Part shown: positions 1-6,709 of the stretch, one piece after another
Layout: every line of letters starts with the position of its first letter
How positions within the stretch are numbered: position 1 is the first letter of the stretch
From: Melioribacter sp.
Lineage (GTDB): Bacteria > Bacteroidota > Ignavibacteria > Ignavibacteriales > Melioribacteraceae
Assembly (NCBI GenBank): GCA_016841125.1
Contig: JAENZU010000128.1
Coordinates: forward strand, 1-8,207
Length of the DNA: 8,207 nt
Direction: 5' to 3'
The notes under the pieces: model-generated
Databases searched by the model: none
Told to the model about the DNA's origin: nothing
What the model saw: only the letters and a program-made list of their open reading frames with translations
Made by a program: the position numbers and the translations under genes

Positions 1-610
1 TTTGACTCTCATTGAATTTGAAGTTGTACTTTAATTCGTTCTGCATTGCTGCCAAATCACGGCTTCCGAGATATGTTCCATTGGTTGCTTTAAGATAGAA
101 TCCTAACTTATTCGAAATCGATCCTCTAATTGAACCGCCGAATTTAATGATTGAAGTATTCAGAGAACTTGAACTTATTATGTCATTCCGGAAAATACTT
201 TGACTACTGCCTAAGAAGTTTATAAATAGACTGTGTTTGCTGGAATCTGTTGTTGAGTACAAATATTTTTCGCCCTCGGAAAGTAATCCATTAAAATTAA
301 ACGAAGGGAAAAAATTCTGAAGGTAATCATCTGATAAAGAAATGTCATATGAAAATTCAACTAAATAATCTTGAAGAATATTTAAATCAACGTTATTCAA
401 TTTAGTCCGGTTATTATTGATTGAAACCAGGTGCTCTGCAATTTCCCTTCTAGTTTTAGGCTGTTCAAATGCATCGTAACCTTCAATAATATTGAGAGCG
501 CTCATTCGTTCCAAATACTGGTGAATGGGATGATCGTATTGCACATATCCAGCTTGAGCGAGAGCTGCAGTTGCAGAAAAAAGAAATATTATTATAAACT
601 TTTTAATCAT
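1..610 (-). CDS. Exported, probably outer-membrane protein, Wzi-like capsule-assembly type (3' part cut by window edge)
   Basis: This is an open frame of 203 codons running off the low-coordinate edge, so the C-terminus is missing. It starts at ATG (608-610), overlapping the upstream glycosyltransferase stop as ATGA. A GGGAG ribosome binding site at 619-623 lies 8 nt before the start. Residues 1-19 form a signal peptide: MIKK, a hydrophobic run, then an A-L-A cleavage region. The next stretch (HPIHQYLERM, then QPKTRREIAEHL) resembles the helical N-terminal module of exported envelope proteins in Ignavibacteria and Bacteroidota that are often labelled Wzi-family capsule assembly. From about residue 160 alternating segments such as GGSIRGSISNKLGFYLKATNG look like the first strands of an outer-membrane beta barrel. 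The neighbouring glycosyltransferase fits a surface-polysaccharide role. The signal peptide and export are well supported. The Wzi assignment rests on family resemblance from memory, and another beta-barrel protein is possible. Confidence 0.6.
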   Translation of the reverse strand, partial: MIKKFIIIFLFSATAALAQAGYVQYDHPIHQYLERMSALNIIEGYDAFEQPKTRREIAEHLVSINNNRTKLNNVDLNILQDYLVEFSYDISLSDDYLQNFFPSFNFNGLLSEGEKYLYSTTDSSKHSLFINFLGSSQSIFRNDIISSSSLNTSIIKFGGSIRGSISNKLGFYLKATNGTYLGSRDLAAMQNELKYNFKFNESQ

Positions 611-1332
611 CGAATTTGCTCCCATTCCTTCGATATTGATCTTTTCCAAAAAATAACAGCTATACTATTGATCAGCCACCTAAATAAAATTTTAAAATGT
701 CCTAACTTTCTGTAACGTCTCGGAGATTCCAAAATATGAATATTTTCTAAAAATAAAATTTTTCCTTTTCTGCGGATCCTTTTGAAGAGATCAAAATCTT
801 CTCCGGCGGCAAGCACTTCATTATATCCGCCGGCACTTTGGAATACGCTTTTTTTAATTACGTGGCACTCTCCCCTGCCCATTCCGACACCAATAACATT
901 GAGCATGTGAAAGTACCAATTATAAAATCCTAAAAATATGGAATCGCTCAAAATTCTTTCTTCGGGATTAACGACCACACTGCAAGTCATGGCTAGGAAA
1001 TCTGATTTTGCGAATGCAAGCACATGATTAAAAAAATCAATCGGATCACTGATAATTATATCACCATTTAAAAACACAAGTAATTCGGACGAAGCAACTT
1101 CAGCCCCGGCATTCCTGCCTTTAGCTATATTTTGATAACCCTTTTCATTATGTACAATAATTTTGTCTACTCTCTCTAACGCAGCTTCAACCGTATCGTC
1201 ATCGCTTCCACCGTCGGAAATAATAATTTCAAAATCGAATCGATCACGCAAATTTTTGTCGGTCAATTGATCGAGAAGATTTGGGAGAAGTTTCCCCTCA
1301 TTTAAAGTTGGAATTATGATACTTATCTTCAA
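607..1332 (-). CDS. Family 2 glycosyltransferase (GT-A fold)
   Basis: This 241-residue enzyme should transfer a sugar from a nucleotide-sugar donor, probably to a lipid-linked or surface glycan at the cytoplasmic membrane. Visible GT2 elements are the opening strand and P-loop-like turn ISIIIPTLNE (residues 3-12), the donor-binding strand IIISDGGSDD (36-45), a GRNAGA motif (72-77), the metal-site position FLNGD (87-91), and the acceptor/catalytic-base segment AAGEDFDLFKRI (175-186). The GRNAGA motif and the basic segment after residue 200 recall the TIGR04283-like branch of GT2. The usual D-x-D reads N-G-D here, so only the last Asp is kept. A hydrophobic stretch near residues 218-229 may associate with the membrane. 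The start codon is TTG: an in-frame TAA lies two codons upstream and the next Met is residue 115. The gene follows the DUF2279 gene by 10 nt and overlaps the next gene by 4 nt. Donor and acceptor cannot be read from the sequence. Confidence 0.88.
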   Translation of the reverse strand: MKISIIIPTLNEGKLLPNLLDQLTDKNLRDRFDFEIIISDGGSDDDTVEAALERVDKIIVHNEKGYQNIAKGRNAGAEVASSELLVFLNGDIIISDPIDFFNHVLAFAKSDFLAMTCSVVVNPEERILSDSIFLGFYNWYFHMLNVIGVGMGRGECHVIKKSVFQSAGGYNEVLAAGEDFDLFKRIRRKGKILFLENIHILESPRRYRKLGHFKILFRWLINSIAVIFWKRSISKEWEQIR

Positions 1333-1338
1333 TATTTA

Positions 1339-1342
1339 TCCG
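1339..1342 (-). promoter_or_regulatory. Short Shine-Dalgarno-like site for the TTG-started glycosyltransferase
   Basis: On the minus strand the sequence reads CGGATAAATATTG, with GGA at 1339-1341 six nt before the TTG. The site lies directly after the TAA of the upstream DUF2279 gene (1343-1345), so a terminating ribosome would sit over it. The match is short, but it is the only one near the forced TTG start. Confidence 0.5.
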
Positions 1343-2299
1343 TTAAAAAACTATTCCGAAAAATGCAGCATTGGGAGTTATTCTAATTCCCGGCATAGGG
1401 AAATGCTGATAGTTAAGTGTGTTTTTTACAAATGTCCAAAATTTTCCGTGTAGCGGGATTGTCTCAGCATCAAAATCGAAAGCGATGTAAAATTCTCTTT
1501 GACCTCCTCCGGCACCGTCAAGATTTTTAACACCCATTCCCACTGCAAGCATTAGGAATGAAGGCCAGTATTCGGCAATATTATTTGGCAGTATTTCTTT
1601 CATGCGAATACTTATCCAATATTTTTGACCTTCGTAATCGTCAATTATATTGCCGTCTTGATGTTGATCACTTCTGAATTTCTCTGAAGGCCAATAACTT
1701 ACTCTCGGTTGAAAATGTTTAAGGACAGGATAATAATATTGACCAAGGTAATATGCAGCACCAAGAAAGTCTGATGCAGCATCGCCAGGACTAAAACCCC
1801 ACTGCGCACCAAAACCATCTTCTATTTCAACATACATTTGAAAAGTAAGAGAAAGAATTGATGAATAAATGGCAGACTCTTCGGATTGTACATTTGCAGC
1901 TTCCAGTCCGCCGGAAAAACCATGAGCTAAAAGATTTGCACCGAAAAAATGACCAACCTTATCAATCCACAAAGCATAATTCCAATCATTTACAAAGCGA
2001 AATTTTTGACGCTGATCCTTCCACCACGCATTAGCCTGATATATGTGCACCGCAACACCTACACCAAGAGTTACCGCACCCATACCGGCAAGCATACCGT
2101 AATTAATTTCAGTTTTTAAAGGATCAATTTTTTCGATTGATGCACCGATATCCGATAACCGAGATGGAGGATTTATCCTTTTGAAAGATTGCTCAATTTT
2201 ATATTTCTCAACAAATTGAGTGTCGGATGCTGCCTGTGCGGATACTATTATCTGCAGTATCAAAAGGGCACAAAAATAGTATGTAATATTTTTTATCAT
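1343..2299 (-). CDS. DUF2279 (YfiM-like) exported protein
   Basis: This 318-residue protein has no known biochemical function. Residues 1-23 are a signal peptide (MIKN, hydrophobic core, AQA), with no lipobox Cys, unlike the lipoprotein YfiM. The DUF2279 core spans about residues 65-190. It begins with a Gly/Ala-rich hydrophobic segment (67-86), followed by the conserved DKVGHFF (113-119) and then EIEDGFGAQWGFSPGDAASD (158-177), whose acidic and Gly residues are the family signature. His117 and the Asp/Glu cluster are conserved polar residues within otherwise membrane-like surroundings. About 130 residues follow the core, with amphipathic strand-like segments and a terminal Phe, which would suit an outer-membrane location. 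The start is ATG with an AGGAT site at 2303-2307. It opens the envelope block after a 52-nt gap and sits 10 nt before the glycosyltransferase. Family membership is confident; function and exact membrane placement are not. Confidence 0.85.
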   Translation of the reverse strand: MIKNITYYFCALLILQIIVSAQAASDTQFVEKYKIEQSFKRINPPSRLSDIGASIEKIDPLKTEINYGMLAGMGAVTLGVGVAVHIYQANAWWKDQRQKFRFVNDWNYALWIDKVGHFFGANLLAHGFSGGLEAANVQSEESAIYSSILSLTFQMYVEIEDGFGAQWGFSPGDAASDFLGAAYYLGQYYYPVLKHFQPRVSYWPSEKFRSDQHQDGNIIDDYEGQKYWISIRMKEILPNNIAEYWPSFLMLAVGMGVKNLDGAGGGQREFYIAFDFDAETIPLHGKFWTFVKNTLNYQHFPMPGIRITPNAAFFGIVF

Positions 2300-2351
2300 T
2301 CTATCCTATTTTTAGAATATGAATTTTAGTCAATAATAGAATAAAATGAAA
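2300..2351 (-). other. 52-nt intergenic gap between lysS and the DUF2279 gene
   Basis: This is the longest non-coding stretch in the window. It is strongly AT-rich and contains the DUF2279 ribosome binding site (AGGAT, 2303-2307). A TTGACT hexamer (2328-2333) has no good -10 partner at 16-18 nt, and no Bacteroidetes-type TAnnTTTG element is visible. There is no GC-rich hairpin followed by a T-run, so I see no intrinsic terminator for lysS. Read-through from the housekeeping block into the envelope block is possible. Confidence 0.6.
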
Positions 2352-3857
2352 TTACTTTTCAGGTCGCATATGCGGAAATAAAATCACGTCTCTAATTGAG
2401 GGCTGATTCGTCAATAGCATTACAAGTCTGTCAACACCAATTCCCAAACCTGCGGTTGGCGGCATGCCGTATTCCAAAGCTTTAATAAAATCTTCATCTA
2501 TTTGATGAGCTTCCTCATCTCCGCCTTCCCTTGCTTTTGTCTGCGCTTCGAATCTTTCCCTTTGATCGATCGGGTCAATTAATTCCGAGAATGCATTACA
2601 AATTTCTCTGCCTAAAACAAAACCTTCAAATCGTTCAACTATTCCTTCTTTCTCTCTATGCTTTTTAGCGAGCGGGGAAATCTCCAGTGGGTAATCTACT
2701 ACAAACGTTGGTTGAATCAATTCACTTTGGATGGTCTCTTCAAAAAGTTCATCAATTAATTTTCCTTTGCTCACATTACCTTTAATATCTATCCCCAATT
2801 TTTTAAGCTCTTGTTTAAGATCATCAGTCGTGGCGGCGAGGATATCTAATCCGGTCTTATTCTTTAACTCATCTACCATTGAAATTCTCTTCCACGGAGA
2901 TGCAAAGGAAACATTTTTACCTTCAATTTCAAATTCAACTTTTCCAAAAACTTTTTCGCAGACATTCTGCACCATCTTCTCCACAAAATCCATCATCCAA
3001 TTATAATCTTTGTAGGCTACGTATAATTCAAGCATAGTAAATTCAGGATTATGCGTTTTATCAATCCCCTCATTTCTAAAATCTTTTGCAATTTCGTAAA
3101 CGCCTTCAAAACCTCCTACAATAAGGCGTTTCAGATAGAGCTCATCCGCGATGCGCAAGTATAGCTGCATATCCAGAGTGTTATGATGAGTAACAAACGG
3201 TCTTGCCGCTGCACCGCCGTAAAGTGCTTGTAATACTGGAGTCTCAACCTCAAGCATTCCATTATCGTCCAGAAAATCTCTCAACTGCTTTACAATTTTA
3301 GAACGTTTTATAAATACGTCTTTCACTTCCGGATTTACAACAAGATCCAAGTACCTTTGTCTGTAGCGAAGTTCCTTATCCACAAATTGATCGTAAACGA
3401 TCTTGTTGCCGTTTTCATCAACAACTTCCTTTGCTACCGGCAGAGGACGTAATGTTTTCGACAACAGCGTGAGAGACTTAGCATGAACAGAAGTTTCGCC
3501 GGTTCTAGTTTTGAATACAAATCCTTCCACACCAATAATATCGCCGATATCCATTAGTTTGAAAGCGTCGTAGGATTCGCCGATCTCATCTTTACGCAGA
3601 TATATCTGGATTCTGCCGTTGTTGTCCTGTATAGTTGCAAATGAAGCCTTCCCCATTCTGCGGAGTGCCATTAACCTTCCGGCTACACTAACATCTTTAG
3701 ACTCATATTTGTCAAAATTATTTTTTATTTCAGCCGAATTATTGTTAACATCAAATGAATATGCGAAAGGTTCAAAGTTTTTATTCCTTAACTCTTCAAG
3801 CTCTTCGTATCTTCTCTTAATTAAATCATTGAGATCTTGTTGATTTTGCTGTTCCAA
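2352..3857 (-). CDS. lysS: Lysyl-tRNA synthetase, class II
   Basis: This cytoplasmic enzyme charges tRNA-Lys with lysine using ATP. It has 501 residues, normal for bacterial LysS. An N-terminal helix (1-30) precedes the OB-fold anticodon-binding domain (about 55-140). The class II catalytic domain follows: motif 1 region around 184-207 (IKRSKIVKQLRDFL then VETP), motif 2 with FRNEG (260-264) and HNPEFT (269-274), and motif 3 with GMPPTAGLGIGVDR (464-477), whose Arg contacts ATP. The lysine-pocket segment ending NAFSEL (421-426) is intact. Nothing is missing or broken. The start codon is TTG: an in-frame TAA lies four codons upstream (the dacB stop) and the next Met is residue 63, inside the OB fold. 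A near-perfect AAGGAGG lies 4 nt before the TTG. It is the last gene of the housekeeping block, 9 nt after dacB, and no terminator follows. Confidence 0.99.
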   Translation of the reverse strand: MEQQNQQDLNDLIKRRYEELEELRNKNFEPFAYSFDVNNNSAEIKNNFDKYESKDVSVAGRLMALRRMGKASFATIQDNNGRIQIYLRKDEIGESYDAFKLMDIGDIIGVEGFVFKTRTGETSVHAKSLTLLSKTLRPLPVAKEVVDENGNKIVYDQFVDKELRYRQRYLDLVVNPEVKDVFIKRSKIVKQLRDFLDDNGMLEVETPVLQALYGGAAARPFVTHHNTLDMQLYLRIADELYLKRLIVGGFEGVYEIAKDFRNEGIDKTHNPEFTMLELYVAYKDYNWMMDFVEKMVQNVCEKVFGKVEFEIEGKNVSFASPWKRISMVDELKNKTGLDILAATTDDLKQELKKLGIDIKGNVSKGKLIDELFEETIQSELIQPTFVVDYPLEISPLAKKHREKEGIVERFEGFVLGREICNAFSELIDPIDQRERFEAQTKAREGGDEEAHQIDEDFIKALEYGMPPTAGLGIGVDRLVMLLTNQPSIRDVILFPHMRPEK

Positions 3858-3861
3858 TTTT

Positions 3862-3868
3862 CCTCCTT
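3862..3868 (-). promoter_or_regulatory. Strong Shine-Dalgarno site of lysS, overlapping the dacB stop codon
   Basis: The minus strand reads TAAGGAGGAAAATTG. The dacB stop TAA (3867-3869) supplies the first bases of AAGGAGG, and the TTG start of lysS follows after four A residues. It is the best anti-SD match I see in the window. It decides the lysS start and implies that ribosomes ending dacB are placed to reinitiate on lysS. Confidence 0.9.
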
Positions 3869-5372
3869 ATTTTCTCGAAAAATTCGATAGTCTTATACAC
3901 ACTTGGTCTTGAATATAATCAGCTAAATTTGATGATACTAAAAAATTATTTGCGATTATTGAAAACGAAAGGGGTTCATCGTCCGCTGTCTTTAGATAAC
4001 CGGATAATGCTTTTACTCCCGTGTTGTAACCTGTTTTGGCTCTAACGTTGTTTACCGCAGTGGATTTCAGCATTCTTTGCGCGAGTGTTCCATCAATACC
4101 TGCAATCGGCAGAGAGTTGTAGAAGCCTTTAAATTCATCACTCTTGTACATATAGCTTAATAAATTATTTATCTGCTTTGGAGAAACCAAATTTAAAAGA
4201 CTTAAACCGGAACCGTCTACAATGAGAATATTTTCAGAATTAATTCCCATCACATTAAACAAATCCTTTAAAGCTCTAATTCCGTTCTCAGGTGTTCCCG
4301 ATCCGTAAATTTCATTCCCGAGTGTTCTTAAAAGCTGTTCACCATAAAAATTGTTGCTGCTCTTATTCGTCACTTTCACTATTTCAAATAATGGAGGAGA
4401 AGTGTAAGTGAACAAAGGCAATAGATTTTCGTAATTTAGATCTTTTACCGATTCACCATGTTCAATTATTTCTCCCGTTACATCCACTCCTGATTTGACA
4501 AAAGTCTCTTTTAAAATAGTTAAGAAATAATTTGTCGGGTCATTCACCGAAGCAAATGCTTTAAACTCACTAGTACTTTCCTTCACATTTCCGGAAATTG
4601 TAATTAAGTTCCAGCAATCATCGCGGTTAATTTGGATTTTTTCTTCGCCGTCATTCGAAATTGTAATTACTTTATTTGAATAATTGAAATAGTTTGTACT
4701 CGGGTGCACAGCAATTTCAGCGGGTAATCCTGATTTACCTGGTTTTAGATCAAATTCAATTGAGTTTTCATTGAAGCTCAATGCACCCGAAGGAGCAGAA
4801 AACCAATAGTCGAGATTATCACTAATCCAACCGCGGCCATATTTGTTGCCGTCGAAAATTCTATCATCGCCGATAATATTACCGTTAATTTTATTGATTC
4901 CCCTGCGCTTTAATGAGTCGCTCCAAACCCGGAAAATGTATTCCGTATCTCCCTCTGAAAATCTATTTGAAATTGTGGGGTCACCGGATCCCTTAATTAT
5001 CAAATTACCGTTCAATATACCTTTTTCAATATAGCCGTCTGTAAATATTGTAGTATTATAAACGTAATCGCTGCCGAGTAAAAGCATTGCCGCAGCAGTA
5101 GTAAATAATTTTAAGTTTGATGCGGGCACGACTAGTTTATTGGAATTGCGTTTATAAATTATTTCACCGTTTTTTAAAGATTTAATTTCGACAGCCCAGA
5201 GTGCATTGGAAAAATTTGGGTCATTAAAAAGATCTTCCAGTTGGTTTCGCAGTTCCGTAAGCGGATATTCACTACTCTGTTTAGGGTTAATATTTTGCGC
5301 ATCATTAACAGATACCAAAATCAGCAAATTTAAAAAAATGACGAATAACCTATTTAGCATTAACCATTTCAT
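3867..5372 (-). CDS. dacB: D-alanyl-D-alanine carboxypeptidase/endopeptidase (PBP4, peptidase S13)
   Basis: This periplasmic serine peptidase trims the terminal D-Ala of peptidoglycan stem peptides or cleaves D-Ala-mDAP crosslinks. With the start used here it has 501 residues, close to E. coli DacB. A signal peptide covers about residues 1-26 (MKWLMLNR, then hydrophobic LFVIFLNLLILVSV). The three penicillin-binding motifs are intact: SxxK as S85-N-L-K88 in PASNLKLF, SxN as S339-N-N341 in KSSNNFYGEQ, and KTG at 446-448. The roughly 250 residues between the first two motifs are the inserted domains typical of S13. Two other starts are possible: an ATG at 5360 (497 residues, also a good signal peptide) and a TTG at 5423, which would put 17 extra polar residues before the signal peptide and is less likely. 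The chosen ATG lies inside the end of rluB (23-nt overlap), with no strong SD, suggesting coupling. Confidence 0.95.
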   Translation of the reverse strand: MKWLMLNRLFVIFLNLLILVSVNDAQNINPKQSSEYPLTELRNQLEDLFNDPNFSNALWAVEIKSLKNGEIIYKRNSNKLVVPASNLKLFTTAAAMLLLGSDYVYNTTIFTDGYIEKGILNGNLIIKGSGDPTISNRFSEGDTEYIFRVWSDSLKRRGINKINGNIIGDDRIFDGNKYGRGWISDNLDYWFSAPSGALSFNENSIEFDLKPGKSGLPAEIAVHPSTNYFNYSNKVITISNDGEEKIQINRDDCWNLITISGNVKESTSEFKAFASVNDPTNYFLTILKETFVKSGVDVTGEIIEHGESVKDLNYENLLPLFTYTSPPLFEIVKVTNKSSNNFYGEQLLRTLGNEIYGSGTPENGIRALKDLFNVMGINSENILIVDGSGLSLLNLVSPKQINNLLSYMYKSDEFKGFYNSLPIAGIDGTLAQRMLKSTAVNNVRAKTGYNTGVKALSGYLKTADDEPLSFSIIANNFLVSSNLADYIQDQVCIRLSNFSRK

Positions 5373-6060
5373 CAATTTGTTTACTGTTAAGTTTCTTATA
5401 AGCGCCAGGTGCCAATCCCTCAATATTTAAGCTCCCGAAACGGACCCTCTCCAATCTCTTAACATTATATTCAAATGTTGAGAACATATTTTTTACAAAA
5501 TGATTCCTGCCTTCCTCCGTCTCCACTTCTACCAGCTTGTAGTTATTTCTTTTCAAAAAAGTAACTGATGTGAATCTGCTTTTTCTTCTTTCCAAGTAGA
5601 TTCCCTTTAATAGTTTTTCTTTATGTTCAACAGTAAGAGGACGATCGAGATTGACATGATACACTCTCTTTACTTTATTACGGGGGTGAAGCAGTTTATT
5701 TGCAAAATCTCCATCGTTGGTAAGCAGCAAAAGACCGGTTGTATTGAAATCAAGACGTCCAACCGGGAATATTTTAATATTGGTATTAATTAAATCGGTA
5801 ACAATTGGGCGGTTCTTTTCATCGCTGGTGGTGGTGATAAACCCCTTCGGTTTATTCAGCAAGAAATAGACTTTAGATTCCATCTGTATTTTTTCACCAT
5901 CCAATCTCACTTCATCCTTCTTCGGATCAACAACTGTAGCTAGATCAATTACAATATTATTGTTGACCGATACTCTACCACTTATAATTAACTCTTCGGA
6001 TTTTCTGCGGGATGCTACTCCGCACTCTGCTAAATATTTATTCAAACGTATCGTCGTCAT
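5350..6060 (-). CDS. rluB: RsuA/RluB-family rRNA pseudouridine synthase
   Basis: This enzyme isomerises a uridine to pseudouridine in rRNA during ribosome assembly. By family it is closest to the 23S enzyme RluB, but 16S RsuA or RluE/RluF specificity cannot be excluded from sequence alone. It has 236 residues. An S4 RNA-binding domain occupies about 3-50 (IRLNKYLAECGVASRRKSEE). The catalytic domain starts with LLNKPKG (67-73) and carries the active-site motif GRLDFNTTGLLLLTNDG (101-117) with Asp104 as catalytic residue. The late motif reads EGRNHFVKNM (183-192), where the family usually has EGRN-RQ-V/I-RRM. The ATG at 6060 begins exactly where S4 homology begins and has AAGGA just 2 nt upstream. 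An ATG at 6096 and a TTG at 6105 are upstream alternatives, adding 12 or 15 basic residues. It overlaps scpB by 23 nt and dacB by 23 nt. Confidence 0.93.
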   Translation of the reverse strand: MTTIRLNKYLAECGVASRRKSEELIISGRVSVNNNIVIDLATVVDPKKDEVRLDGEKIQMESKVYFLLNKPKGFITTTSDEKNRPIVTDLINTNIKIFPVGRLDFNTTGLLLLTNDGDFANKLLHPRNKVKRVYHVNLDRPLTVEHKEKLLKGIYLERRKSRFTSVTFLKRNNYKLVEVETEEGRNHFVKNMFSTFEYNVKRLERVRFGSLNIEGLAPGAYKKLNSKQIDEMVNAK

Positions 6061-6709
6061 CTTCCTTCTCATCGATTTGTTGAAAACTTCCTTCATCTTC
6101 TTCAATCACTTCTTCAAGTTGATTCATCATAATTTTTCTTTTTTGCTCGAGAAAATCTTCATCTTTCATTATATCTTCAATTTCCCTGGGCTTCGGTAAA
6201 TCTTTAATAGAACTCAGTCCGAAATATTTCAGAAACTCTACAGTGGTCACATAAAGCAATGGTCTTCCGATTGTCTCGGCGCGACCTTTGATAGTTATCA
6301 AACTTTTTTCGAGAAGTGTATTAATAATATAATCTGAATTAACTCCGCGTATTGATTCGACTTCAGGTTTTGTAATCGGCTGCTTATATGCAACAATCGA
6401 AAGAGTCTCAAGTGCAGCCTGACTTAACCGCCTCTTACTTTTTTCATTAGAGAGATAGCCGACATATTTTGCATATTCGTGTTTGGTGCCGAAGGTATAA
6501 CCTTCAGCAATTTTTAATATTGAAAATGATTTATCCTCATTTTCATACTTTGAATTCAATTCATTAACTGTTTCTTCAATATCATTGGCATTAATCTCAA
6601 TATCGGGACCGTCGATTTCTTTTATTGCATTCATTATCTCCGACGATGGTAACGGTTCATCCGATGCAAATATTAAAGCCTCAATTACTGATGTGTATAT
6701 CTTGTCCAT
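6038..6709 (-). CDS. scpB: Segregation and condensation protein B
   Basis: ScpB is the winged-helix (kite) partner that dimerises and binds ScpA, forming the SMC-ScpA-ScpB condensin that compacts and separates the chromosome. It has 223 residues. The first winged helix covers about 3-85 (YTSVIEALIFASDEPL). The second covers about 95-165 and contains the highly conserved LSQAALETLSIVAYKQPIT (95-113), then RGVNSDYIINTLLEK (121-135) and GRAETIGRPLLYVTT (142-156). The C-terminus (199-223) is a strongly acidic, probably disordered tail ending EDDDDTFE. Such tails vary in this family. I chose the ATG at 6709 because ScpB proteins normally begin a few residues before this first helix. An ATG at 6736 would add nine residues and enlarge the overlap with scpA from 29 to 56 nt. 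Confidence 0.97.
   Translation of the reverse strand: MDKIYTSVIEALIFASDEPLPSSEIMNAIKEIDGPDIEINANDIEETVNELNSKYENEDKSFSILKIAEGYTFGTKHEYAKYVGYLSNEKSKRRLSQAALETLSIVAYKQPITKPEVESIRGVNSDYIINTLLEKSLITIKGRAETIGRPLLYVTTVEFLKYFGLSSIKDLPKPREIEDIMKDEDFLEQKRKIMMNQLEEVIEEDEGSFQQIDEKEDDDDTFE

Noticed and set aside
431..715. Plus-strand open frame of 94 codons across the junction of the two envelope genes
   Set aside because: It lies entirely antisense to the Wzi-like gene and the glycosyltransferase, shows no family motif, and its composition is that of a reverse-complement shadow. The other plus-strand frames (for example 2731-3006, 3619-3843, 5206-5430 and 7315-7524) fail for the same reasons.
2305..2333. 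Possible promoter before the DUF2279 gene (TTGACT at 2328-2333)
   Set aside because: The hexamers at 17 and 18 nt spacing (AATAGG, ATAGGA) are poor -10 elements, and the closest -10-like TATTCT is only 8 nt away. No Bacteroidetes-type -33/-7 pair is present.
2334..2351. Terminator after lysS
   Set aside because: The sequence after the stop is AT-rich, with no stable stem followed by a T-run.
5373..5423. TTG at 5423 as the start of dacB
   Set aside because: It would place 17 mostly polar residues before the signal peptide and enlarge the overlap with rluB to 74 nt. The ATGs at 5372 and 5360 give normal signal peptides. A GGAG 8 nt upstream of the TTG keeps this from being fully excluded.
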